NCBI GenBank assembly: GCA_963640395.1
Contig: CAVHZH010000012.1
Coordinates: 1 to 37,161 of the forward strand
DNA: 37,161 nt
Direction: 5' to 3'
Origin: W0P33-017 sp963640395
GTDB lineage: Bacteria; Bacillota; Clostridia; Lachnospirales; Lachnospiraceae
The stretch's first letter is position 1; each line of letters starts with the position of its first letter. Positions 7,189 through 14,357 of the stretch are shown here, piece after piece. Below the pieces are notes generated by a model. That model made no database searches and was not told where the DNA came from. It saw nothing but the letters and a program-made list of their open reading frames with translations. A program made the translations under genes and the position numbers.

Positions 7189-7485
7189 CTATTTCGGAAG
7201 TACAATTTTCGGATTTTTCTTATTCGGACGATATAAAACAATCTTTTTTCCGATCACGATCACCACATTGGAATGTGTGCGCTCGGCAATGATCGTTGCC
7301 AGCTCATGCGGATCATCCATACAGTTTTTCAATACGGAAATCTTGATCAGCTCGCGTTTTTCAATCGCATCGTCAATCGCCTGTACCATCGACGGTGTGA
7401 TCGATGCCTTGCCGATCTGGAAGATCGCATCCTCCGTACTGGCAAGCCCCTTCAAATAAGAGCGCTGTTTGCTTGTGAAATTCAT
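7189..7485 (-). CDS. yhbY: CRM-domain RNA-binding protein YhbY
   Basis: 98 residues, a single CRM (YhbY) domain linked to 50S assembly. It shows MNFTSKQRSYLKGLA at the start, the GKASITPSMVQAIDDAIEKRELIKISVL core and an ERTHSNVVIVIGKKIVLYRP end, which is typical. I chose ATG 7485 because GGGAGG lies about 8 bases upstream and the family starts here; the upstream in-frame ATG at 7515 lies inside the end of obgE and has no such site. The gene begins 13 bases after the obgE stop. Confidence 0.94.
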   Translation of the reverse strand: MNFTSKQRSYLKGLASTEDAIFQIGKASITPSMVQAIDDAIEKRELIKISVLKNCMDDPHELATIIAERTHSNVVIVIGKKIVLYRPNKKNPKIVLPK

Positions 7486-7498
7486 GGTTTTCCTCCCA

Positions 7499-8785
7499 TT
7501 ATTTATAATAATCAAAGCTCAGACCATACATGCGCACGGTATCACCGTCCTGAATGCCACGATCCTCCAGCTCTTTTAAAATACCCTGTTCCCTTAAAAA
7601 TTTCTGGAAGAACAAAAAGCCCTTTTCCGATTCGATATTCGTATAACCGAGCATCTTTTCGATCTTCGGTCCTTCCACAACATATTCCTGCTTTTCCTCA
7701 TCGTAGGATACGGTATATGCCTCGTTTTCAAACACATGAAGCTCAGGGAAATACTCCTGCTCATAATAAACAGGTGTATCGTCCATCTGATCTAACATCT
7801 GTTTGACCGCACTGATGAGCTCCTTGACACCGGCTCCGCTGACCGCAGAGATCGGATATACGCTCCAGCCCTTTGGCTCAAACTCCGCACGCAATGCCGC
7901 GATCGTCTCGTTCTCGCCCTCGTAAAAAGCGTCGATCTTATTCGCAGCGATCACCTGAGGCTTCTCTAAAAGAGCAGGGTCAAATGCCTCAAGCTCCTTG
8001 CAGATCGCATGAATGTCCGCGATCGGGTCACGTCCCTCAACCGAAGCGGCATCTACCATATGAATGAGCACCTTGCAGCGCTGTACATGCTTTAAGAATT
8101 CGTGTCCGAGTCCGATACCCTCAGATGCCCCCTCGATCAGTCCGGGAATATCTGCGATCACAAAGCCGTCTCCCCAGCCCATATCCACAACACCCAAATT
8201 CGGGTTCAGCGTTGTAAAGTGATAGTTGGCGATTTTCGGCTGTGCATTGGTCACACGTGATAAAAATGTCGATTTTCCGACATTCGGAAATCCTACAAGA
8301 CCGACATCTGCGATGACCTTCAGCTCAAGATAAACCTCCAGTTCAATCGCTTCCTGTCCCGGCTGCGCGTACTTCGGTGCCTGCATCGTAGAGGTAGCAA
8401 AATGTTGGTTGCCAAGTCCGCCCTTGCCGCCGCGCAGAATGATCTGGCGCTTGTTCTCACCGGACATATCGGCAATGACCTGATTGGTCAGTGCGTCACG
8501 GATAATCGTTCCGGCAGGGACTTTTAAGATCAGATCCTCTCCCTTTTTGCCGTGACAGTTCTTTTTGCCGCCTTCCTCACCAGCCTGTGCCGCAAATTTG
8601 CGTCTGTGGCGGTAATCGTTTAACGTATTCAGGCTTTCATCCACCTCAAAGATCACATCGCCGCCCTTGCCGCCGTCACCACCATCCGGGCCGCCGTCCG
8701 GCACATATTTTTCACGGCGGAAGCTCACGTGCCCGTTGCCGCCTTTTCCAGATTTTATAATAATTTTTGCTGTATCAGCAAACAT
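7499..8785 (-). CDS. obgE: GTPase ObgE/CgtA
   Basis: 428 residues. A Gly-rich Obg fold (1-157) with many GG turns is followed by a GTPase domain with G1 GFPNVGKST (165-173), G3 DIPGL, G4 NKID and an SAVSG-type G5, then the C-terminal OCT domain (about 345-428) found in Gram-positive Obg. It acts in late 50S assembly and links ribosome state to ppGpp and, in spore formers, to sporulation. RBS TAGGAGA precedes ATG 8785. A terminator-like hairpin separates it from rpmA, so its level may be lower than the ribosomal genes upstream. Confidence 0.97.
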   Translation of the reverse strand: MFADTAKIIIKSGKGGNGHVSFRREKYVPDGGPDGGDGGKGGDVIFEVDESLNTLNDYRHRRKFAAQAGEEGGKKNCHGKKGEDLILKVPAGTIIRDALTNQVIADMSGENKRQIILRGGKGGLGNQHFATSTMQAPKYAQPGQEAIELEVYLELKVIADVGLVGFPNVGKSTFLSRVTNAQPKIANYHFTTLNPNLGVVDMGWGDGFVIADIPGLIEGASEGIGLGHEFLKHVQRCKVLIHMVDAASVEGRDPIADIHAICKELEAFDPALLEKPQVIAANKIDAFYEGENETIAALRAEFEPKGWSVYPISAVSGAGVKELISAVKQMLDQMDDTPVYYEQEYFPELHVFENEAYTVSYDEEKQEYVVEGPKIEKMLGYTNIESEKGFLFFQKFLREQGILKELEDRGIQDGDTVRMYGLSFDYYK

Positions 8786-8809
8786 AATCGTCTCCTAAAA
8801 TATGATGGT

Positions 8810-8843
8810 AAAAAATGAGCTGTTACAAAAACTGCAACAGCCC
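8810..8843 (-). terminator. Attenuating terminator between rpmA and obgE
   Basis: On the minus strand GGGCTGTTGC (8843-8834) pairs with GTAACAGCTC (8826-8817), 10 bp with two G-U pairs, followed by ATTTTTT. It begins 10 bases after the rpmA stop, so ribosomal protein transcripts can end here with partial read-through into obgE. Confidence 0.65.
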
Positions 8844-8852
8844 ACCTGATTC

Positions 8853-9143
8853 TTATTCGTTTTCAGCTACCGGATAAACACAAGCCTGTTTCTTGTCTCT
8901 ACCCTTTCTCTCAAATCTTAAAATACCACTTGTCAGAGCGAATAAAGTATCATCGCCGCCGATTCCAACGTTCACGCCGGGATGGATCTTGGTTCCACGC
9001 TGTCTGTAAATGATATTACCAGCCTTTACGAACTGTCCGTCTGCTCTCTTTGCACCTAATCTCTTTGACTCGGAATCACGACCGTTCTTGGTAGATCCAA
9101 CTCCCTTTTTATGTGCAAAAAACTGAAGGTTCAATTCAAACAT
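8853..9143 (-). CDS. rpmA: Ribosomal protein L27 with cleavable N-terminal extension
   Basis: 96 residues. After the N-terminal extension MFELNLQFFAHKKG the body is normal bL27 (GVGSTKNGRDSESKRLGAKRADG, then IYRQRGTKIHPGVNVGIGGDDTLFA). In Firmicutes the first residues, up to the FF|A bond in LQFFAHKKG, are removed by the protease Prp so that the mature N-terminus can reach the peptidyl transferase centre; the site is intact here. A strong AGGAGGTG site lies within the last codons of prp, which ends three bases before ATG 9143. Confidence 0.97.
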   Translation of the reverse strand: MFELNLQFFAHKKGVGSTKNGRDSESKRLGAKRADGQFVKAGNIIYRQRGTKIHPGVNVGIGGDDTLFALTSGILRFERKGRDKKQACVYPVAENE

Positions 9144-9146
9144 TGG

Positions 9147-9476
9147 TTACACCTCCTTAAAATCTAGTGTCAGGAATTTCTTCCCGTAATTTGTTTGTAT
9201 TCCTTGTAAGCCTAAAATCATCGCATCTACTAAAAGCTTTGCCTGAGCTTCACACCCGGACGGGAAGTTCACATGAATCACCCCCTCGTCCGGATCGGCA
9301 TCTGCGAAAACTGTTGTCGGTGTCAGTTGTTCCACCGCGTTGATCGTATTGATCACGAGCGTTGAAATACCCGCACATACAATGTCCTCACCCGCATCCG
9401 CATATCCGGCATGTCCCTCGCAGGAAAAACCTGTAAATGCTGTTTCTTGATTTGTGTAAATCGTTATATGTGTCAT
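9147..9476 (-). CDS. prp: Ribosomal-processing cysteine protease Prp
   Basis: 109 residues of the YsxB/Prp family. Prp removes the N-terminal extension of L27. The catalytic pair is visible: His in SCEGHAGYA (about residue 22) and Cys in EDIVCAGISTL (about 34). The location between rplU and rpmA is the classical one for genomes with extended L27. The ribosome binding site is weak (TGGTGAA), and the start lies 19 bases after the rplU stop. The enzyme may be translated at a lower rate than its ribosomal-protein neighbours. Confidence 0.95.
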   Translation of the reverse strand: MTHITIYTNQETAFTGFSCEGHAGYADAGEDIVCAGISTLVINTINAVEQLTPTTVFADADPDEGVIHVNFPSGCEAQAKLLVDAMILGLQGIQTNYGKKFLTLDFKEV

Positions 9477-9495
9477 AACAATTCACCAGTATCAA

Positions 9496-9801
9496 TTAGC
9501 CATTAATCTTTTCAATCTTCACCTGAGTGAAAGCCTGTCTGTGACCGTTCTTCTTATGATAACCGGTTTTTCTCTTATACTTGTAAACGATAACCTTTCT
9601 GCCGCGTCCTTCTTTTACAACGCTTGCAGTTACAGTTGCGTCCTTGACAGCATCTGCAACCTTCATGGTTCCGTCGTTTACAGCAATCACCTGATCAAAA
9701 GTAACAGTCTCGCCAGCTTCTACACCAAGCTTTTCAATGGTAATGATATCGCCCTCGGATACTTTGTACTGCTTACCACCTGTTGCTATAATTGCGTACA
9801 T
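9496..9801 (-). CDS. rplU: Ribosomal protein L21
   Basis: 101 residues, the normal length of bL21. It starts MYAIIATGGKQYKVSEGD, the family signature, and ends with the YKRKTGYHKKNGHRQAFTQVKI block that contacts 23S rRNA. RBS TAGGAGGTG precedes ATG 9801. It is the first gene after a strong sigma-A promoter and a roughly 90-base leader, and heads rplU-prp-rpmA. Ribosomal proteins of this operon are commonly autoregulated through such leaders. Confidence 0.97.
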   Translation of the reverse strand: MYAIIATGGKQYKVSEGDIITIEKLGVEAGETVTFDQVIAVNDGTMKVADAVKDATVTASVVKEGRGRKVIVYKYKRKTGYHKKNGHRQAFTQVKIEKING

Positions 9802-9888
9802 ATGGCACCTCCTATTTTATCATTACTCGCCAGTTGTGGTGGTGTCCGTAAAAAAGAACACACTTTCAGACCTCACTGTGCGGCATAC
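9802..9888 (-). promoter_or_regulatory. Candidate L21 leader RNA
   Basis: The 5' untranslated region of rplU. GCC plus AGT near 9878-9869 can pair with ACTGGC near 9837-9832, closing a structure that holds a smaller GTGT/ACAC hairpin. The position matches the L21 leader autoregulatory RNAs known from Firmicutes. I cannot confirm the family by eye; a covariance-model search would decide. Confidence 0.35.
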
Positions 9889-9894
9889 CTCTGT

Positions 9895-9923
9895 ATCATA
9901 GCATTTCAAAGGGTGCTCGTCAA
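9895..9923 (-). promoter_or_regulatory. Promoter of rplU-prp-rpmA
   Basis: On the minus strand TTGACG (9923-9918), a 17-base spacer, TATGAT (9900-9895): a near-consensus sigma-A promoter, giving the ribosomal protein genes their own start independent of the rng operon upstream. Confidence 0.8.
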
Positions 9924-9950
9924 CTGTTTTTCTCGACTTTTTAACATTTT

Positions 9951-10009
9951 TTATACAGTTCAGCCATCACGGGCAAAAATGTGCGAATCATGCTTGCTGA
10001 ACTGTTATA
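9951..10009. repeat. Palindromic element with AACAGTTCAG-type ends, short copy
   Basis: ACAGTTCAGC (9955-9964) and GCTGAACTGT (9996-10005) form a 10-bp inverted repeat. The interior GGGCAAAAATGTG then GAATCATGCTTGC is closely similar to one arm of the long palindrome at 18043-18132, so this looks like a shortened copy of the same family. It lies 13 bases after the rng stop and upstream of the rplU promoter; it may act as the rng terminator, although no long T-run follows. Confidence 0.65.
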
Positions 10010-10021
10010 ATTGTAGATCCA

Positions 10022-11242
10022 TCATGCCTGTCCCACCGCAAACTGTTCCTGCAGCGGTTTGTGCACCTTCTTTCTGGTCAGCTCCATCAGACCAAGTCTG
10101 GTCAGGTCTATCACCTCGGTTTTGACGGAATCCGTCCGTACCAGCTTCCGCATTTCGCGCAGCAATAGCTGCCGGTCCTCCTTTGCATCCAGATCAATAA
10201 AATCAATGATGATGATGCCGGAGAGGTTACGCAGGCGGATCTGCCTTGCAATCTCCTGCGCCGCTTCAAGGTTTACCTGCAGATGCTGTTGCTGCGGCTG
10301 CTTTTTACCGATATGCTTTGCGCTGTTGACATCAATGACAGTCAGCGCCTCGGTCGGCTCAATGACCAGATTTGCGCCGGATTTTAACCATACCGTTTTC
10401 TGCAGGGCACGCTCTAATTGTAGCTGGAGTCCATACAGCTTCTGCAGCTCCAACTGGGGATCCTCATAAAAGCACAGCTTATCCTTTAAGCCCGGCTGTA
10501 CATGGGTATCTGCAAACCGCAGCAGGGCGGCGTATACCTCTGGATCATCCGTGACGACCTGTTCGAGTCCGCCTGTTCCATCCAACGGCTGATTCTGCAG
10601 AATCCTCACATATTCCGGTTCTGCCTCATACAATACGGAGTACAGGCTCCGGTACGGTGCATATTGCAGCAGCTTGCGCATCTGCTGCTGGAGACTTGTC
10701 ACCTCGTCTGCCAGCACAGCCTCCGAGACCTGTGCCGCATTCGTGCGGATAATCAGTCCCAGAGTGCTGTCGTAGATGCCGTTCACCGCCTCCTTCAGCC
10801 GGCTGCGCGTCGGTGCATCGAGCTTGTTGGACACACCTAACCCGTGCCTGCCGCTGGTCACGACACAGTAGCTGCCGGGCAGGGATAGATTCGTCGATAC
10901 CTGCGGGTCTTTGGTCTTTACCGCCTCACGTACCACCTGCACCAAAAGCTCATCCCCCTGCGCGAGCACCTGCTTTTGTGAGATCCGCTTGACAAACACT
11001 GCATGTTCCGCATCAGACAGCGGCAGAAAGCATTTTTTTCCTTTCTCGATCTCGACAAATGCCGCCCCGATATTTTTTACAACCTGTGAAACACGTGCCA
11101 CATAAATATTATTTAAGATCCGGGTGGGCGCATGCTCCGGTATGCCCTGTGCCTCCAGCATTTTGTGATCCTCACAGACCGCACAGACAAACGGATGCCG
11201 CTCAAACAGATCCACCCGGGTGATCACCAGCCGCCGGCTCAT
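10022..11242 (-). CDS. rng: Ribonuclease E/G family endoribonuclease, short form
   Basis: 406 residues. An embedded S1 domain (about 40-125, NIYVARVSQVVKNIGAAFVE) precedes the catalytic core; the metal-binding Asp304 (TVIDVNSA) and Asp347 (IIIIDFIDLD) correspond to the two Asp residues of RNase E. It cleaves single-stranded AU-rich RNA and matures rRNA. The protein ends soon after LTRLGLMELTRKK and lacks the CPxCxG Zn-link and the small domain that follow in longer RNase G proteins; no remnant is seen downstream. The start overlaps the preceding gene's stop (CCATGA). Its position before rplU is conserved in clostridia. Confidence 0.9.
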   Translation of the reverse strand: MSRRLVITRVDLFERHPFVCAVCEDHKMLEAQGIPEHAPTRILNNIYVARVSQVVKNIGAAFVEIEKGKKCFLPLSDAEHAVFVKRISQKQVLAQGDELLVQVVREAVKTKDPQVSTNLSLPGSYCVVTSGRHGLGVSNKLDAPTRSRLKEAVNGIYDSTLGLIIRTNAAQVSEAVLADEVTSLQQQMRKLLQYAPYRSLYSVLYEAEPEYVRILQNQPLDGTGGLEQVVTDDPEVYAALLRFADTHVQPGLKDKLCFYEDPQLELQKLYGLQLQLERALQKTVWLKSGANLVIEPTEALTVIDVNSAKHIGKKQPQQQHLQVNLEAAQEIARQIRLRNLSGIIIIDFIDLDAKEDRQLLLREMRKLVRTDSVKTEVIDLTRLGLMELTRKKVHKPLQEQFAVGQA

Positions 11243-11958
11243 GGAATGACCGCCCCCATATCATTTAATGCGACAAAACCGGTCTCCTTCGTGCCGGTAT
11301 AGACATCATGCCGATGCGTCTGGAAGGTAAAGGCAGGCAGCTCCAGACCGAGATATTTATAAAAGTGCTCTATGACCAGCTCCGGCTTCGTGTTGTCCGT
11401 GCTTCCGGTAGATACCTTGAGATAAAATGCCGGTTTTCCTTCCACTGAAACGACCTGAAAGTCATACACAAGCTGCTTTAGGTCAATGATCTTTTCGGAC
11501 TTTTTCGTCTGTTTTACGACCTCGATCTTCTCCGGTACTTCATAAAATGCATGAACCCCTTCCTGCAGCTGCCCGAGCGTAAGCTCTGTCTCATAGCCCG
11601 CACGGTACGTCAGCGTATAATCCGCACAGGAAACGATCGACATCGCTGTCTTTGCGTTATCCGGCAGCTTGCGGTAATCCAGCACCGAAAATCCATCTAC
11701 CATCGCTGCATTCAGGGCAGCGACCGCATCCGCTGTCGATTTGGTCGAGTGAACCTCAATGTCCAGATATTCGCCGTCACTCGTGATGCCGACTCCGAGC
11801 GGTGCGGCAAAGGACATGATCTGGTGCGGGGAAAATCCGGCAGAATAGGCAATATCGATCTCTGCCCGGCGCATCGCTTTCTGAAAATACCGCATCGTAT
11901 CCAGATGTCCGATAAACTTCATGTTTCCGGATTTTGCGAACTTAATTCTGATTTTCAA
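11239..11958 (-). CDS. TIGR03936/DUF2344 protein, partner of the radical SAM gene
   Basis: 239 residues. Family of unknown role, encoded next to, or fused with, the TIGR03960 radical SAM protein. The N-terminus KIRIKFAKSGNMKFIGHLDTMRY and the segment SAGFSPHQIMSFAAPLGVG are typical. I place the start at TTG 11958: AGGAGGAGG lies 8 bases upstream and the protein then begins at the conserved KIRIKF. An ATG at 11988 has no ribosome binding site and lies inside the preceding gene. The chosen start overlaps the upstream stop by 17 bases and the 3' end overlaps rng by 4. Location before rng and rplU suggests a role in RNA or ribosome metabolism. Confidence 0.85.
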   Translation of the reverse strand: MKIRIKFAKSGNMKFIGHLDTMRYFQKAMRRAEIDIAYSAGFSPHQIMSFAAPLGVGITSDGEYLDIEVHSTKSTADAVAALNAAMVDGFSVLDYRKLPDNAKTAMSIVSCADYTLTYRAGYETELTLGQLQEGVHAFYEVPEKIEVVKQTKKSEKIIDLKQLVYDFQVVSVEGKPAFYLKVSTGSTDNTKPELVIEHFYKYLGLELPAFTFQTHRHDVYTGTKETGFVALNDMGAVIP

Positions 11959-13807
11959 AGCACACACCTCCTCCATATTTTCTCGCACCGCAGCCGGAAC
12001 AGCTCATGCGGCAGTTCGGAGTCACCGTCTGCCCACATGCTTTATTCCATTCGCGCAGAAGAAACTCCTTCGTCACACCCGCATCAATAAAATCCCACGG
12101 AAACAGCTCGTCCAGATCCCGCTGGCGCAGCGTATAGTATGCGACATCGATACCGGTCTCTGCAAATGCCTCCAGCCAGCGCTCATTGTCAAAATATTCA
12201 GACCACGCATCAAACAGCGCGCCCTTTTCATACGCGCGCTCGATCGCGGCTGCGATACGCCTGTCACCGCGCGCAAACACACCCTCAAGTACCGTCACAT
12301 CCGCTTCATGCCAGTTATAGCGGATACTCTTGCGGTTCAACTGATTTTTGACCGCCTCATTGACGACCTTTGCTTTTCCGAGATATTCATCCACCGTACA
12401 CATCGGCGCCCACTGCAACGGCGTAAACGGCTTCGGCACAAAAAATGAGGTAGAGATCGTGATCTGGCATTTTCCGTTGCGCTGATCCTTCGGTATCTCA
12501 TAATAGCGCACGGCAATGTCATTGGCGAGCTCTGCGATCGCCTGCATATCCTCTACAGTTTCGGTCGGCAGTCCGAGCATAAAGTACAGTTTTACCTTCT
12601 GCCAGCCGCCCTCAAACGCCTGCCCCGCACCGTTTAAAATAATATCCTTTGTCAGTCCTTTGTTGATGACATCACGCATGCGCTGCGAGCCTGCCTCGGG
12701 AGCGAACGTTAAACTGCTCTTTTTGATATCCTGAACCTTTCCCATCACATCCAGTGAAAAGGCATCGATACGCAGCGACGGGAGGGAGATATTGACTCCC
12801 TTGTCGTGGAAATTATCAATTAAAAAGTTGACCAGCCCTTCCAACTGCGAATAATCGCTCGAACTGAGGGAACTTAAGGAAATCTCCTCGTGACCGGTGC
12901 TTTTTAACATCTCATAGGCGTAGTTTTTTAGCTGTTCGAGATCCTTCTCGCGTGTCGGGCGGTAGATCATGCCTGCCTGACAGAACCGGCAGCCGCGGAT
13001 ACAGCCTCTCTGGATCTCCAAAACGACACGGTCCTGCGTTGCCTTGAGGAACGGCACGAGCGGCTTCTGCGGATACGGCGCTTTTGTCATATCCATGACT
13101 AGCTGCTTTTCTACCTTTGCCGGAATATCCTCATATTTTGGTGTAAATGCACGCAGGCTGCCATCCGTGCCGTAAGTGACCTCGTACATCGAAGGCACAT
13201 AAATGCCGGGAATCTGTGCCGCGCGCCGCAAAAAGTCTGCCCTGCCAATCCCATCCCTTTTGCACTGTTTATACAAGGCGAATAACGCGTCATAGCTGAT
13301 CTCACCCTCACCGATATAAAACAGGTCGAAAAACTCTGCGATCGGCTCCGGATTGTACGTACAGGGACCGCCACCGATCACGATCGGCATATCCTCCCCG
13401 CGCTCATTTGCATGGAGCGGAATCTGCGAAAGATCCAGCACCTGTAAAATATTTGTATAACACATCTCATACTGTATCGTAATACCGAGAAAGTCAAACG
13501 CTTTGATCGGATCCTGTGTCTCAAGCGCAAACAGCGGAATCTGCTGCTCCTTCATGATCCGGCTCAGATCCGGCCACGGAGAATAGACGCGCTCGCAATA
13601 CACATCACTCCTGCGGTTAAACATATCATATAAAATCTGGATGCCAAGATGCGACATGCCGATCTCGTACACATCCGGGAAACACATTGCAAAACGAATA
13701 TCTACCGAAGCTGGGTCTTTTTTTATCATATTTAATTCCCCGCCGATATAGCGTGCCGGTTGGTCGATCGTCAGCAATATCTCATCAGACAATGCAAGTC
13801 TGCTCAT
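11942..13807 (-). CDS. TIGR03960-family B12-binding-like radical SAM protein
   Basis: 621 residues. An N-terminal Rossmann-like region resembling cobalamin-binding domains (about 40-190, with CFPDVYEIGMSHLGIQILYD and VIGGGPCTYNPEPIAEFFD) is followed by a radical SAM core with CIRGCRFC, the CxxxCxxC that holds the 4Fe-4S cluster, and TFAPEAGSQRMRDVINKG. The C-terminal end has a Cys cluster CRMSCSGCGARKYGGG that may bind metal. Substrate unknown; the tight link with DUF2344, rng and rplU suggests RNA or ribosome modification. I chose ATG 13807 with GGAGG 5 bases upstream; a GTG at 13819 is inside that site. Confidence 0.88.
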   Translation of the reverse strand: MSRLALSDEILLTIDQPARYIGGELNMIKKDPASVDIRFAMCFPDVYEIGMSHLGIQILYDMFNRRSDVYCERVYSPWPDLSRIMKEQQIPLFALETQDPIKAFDFLGITIQYEMCYTNILQVLDLSQIPLHANERGEDMPIVIGGGPCTYNPEPIAEFFDLFYIGEGEISYDALFALYKQCKRDGIGRADFLRRAAQIPGIYVPSMYEVTYGTDGSLRAFTPKYEDIPAKVEKQLVMDMTKAPYPQKPLVPFLKATQDRVVLEIQRGCIRGCRFCQAGMIYRPTREKDLEQLKNYAYEMLKSTGHEEISLSSLSSSDYSQLEGLVNFLIDNFHDKGVNISLPSLRIDAFSLDVMGKVQDIKKSSLTFAPEAGSQRMRDVINKGLTKDIILNGAGQAFEGGWQKVKLYFMLGLPTETVEDMQAIAELANDIAVRYYEIPKDQRNGKCQITISTSFFVPKPFTPLQWAPMCTVDEYLGKAKVVNEAVKNQLNRKSIRYNWHEADVTVLEGVFARGDRRIAAAIERAYEKGALFDAWSEYFDNERWLEAFAETGIDVAYYTLRQRDLDELFPWDFIDAGVTKEFLLREWNKACGQTVTPNCRMSCSGCGARKYGGGVCFENQN

Positions 13808-13833
13808 AAGTACCTCCACATGCTTTTATTACA

Positions 13834-14130
13834 CTATTTATCTGCAACTAGCATCATAACATACTTTTTGGCATTTGTATAATCATCTTTTTCAATCCCG
13901 GAGACGATCGCTGCCGTTGAGCAGTCCCCTATTTTGTAATCGGTAATATCTGCCAGCATAAACAGTAAAAACAACAGGATTCCGACTACGATACGGAGTG
14001 CCAGTGTCCGACCGGGCACAGCTTCCTCCTGTGCGCTGCTTTCGCGTTCCCAGCCATTATCCTGTGCATGGAAGGATTCCCTTGCCCGGCGGACGTATTC
14101 CTTTCGTGCATCAATCTGATCGTATGTCAT
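13834..14130 (-). CDS. Small membrane protein, unknown
   Basis: 98 residues, no family recognised. A hydrophilic N-terminal half with a charged DARKEYVRRARESFHAQ helix is followed by one transmembrane helix (about 43-64, LALRIVVGILLFLLFMLAD), then an outside or cytosolic tail ending in KYVMMLVADK. RBS GGGAGGGAG lies before ATG 14130, so it is a real gene. It ends 26 bases before the radical SAM gene on the same strand and may share its transcript. A palindromic element lies directly upstream. It could be a small sporulation or envelope protein, but there is no direct evidence. Confidence 0.7.
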   Translation of the reverse strand: MTYDQIDARKEYVRRARESFHAQDNGWERESSAQEEAVPGRTLALRIVVGILLFLLFMLADITDYKIGDCSTAAIVSGIEKDDYTNAKKYVMMLVADK

Positions 14131-14161
14131 CGTGTATTCTCCCTCCCATCATTGCCTGCAT

Positions 14162-14289
14162 CTAAGGAAATGCTGATTAAATCATCATTTTCTCAGACTC
14201 TCTGAGAGATCGCACGGATTTGCAAGGGAATTTACTGCTTCGCAGCGCAAATCCGGCGTGGAAAACGCTTTAATCAGCGTTTCCCTAAG
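14162..14289. repeat. Cloverleaf-like MITE candidate, triple-hairpin family member 2
   Basis: Terminal inverted repeats GGAAATGCTGATTAAA (14166-14181) and its near-complement (14269-14284, 15 of 16 match). Inside are a hairpin TCTCAGA/TCTGAGA (14191-14207) and a hairpin CGGATTTGC/GCAAATCCG (arms near 14215-14223 and 14247-14255) holding CTGC-TTC-GCAG. The short direct repeat CTAAG flanks it (14162-14166 and 14285-14289), with its last base shared with the left arm, possibly a target duplication. The inner hairpin matches the core at 4302-4345 in layout and sequence. No gene lies in 14131-14357. Confidence 0.65.
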
Positions 14290-14357
14290 CACTTTTGTTA
14301 ACATAAATTTATGCAGTTGCAGACAAACTATGCGTGATATGTCGGGGAAAATACCGT

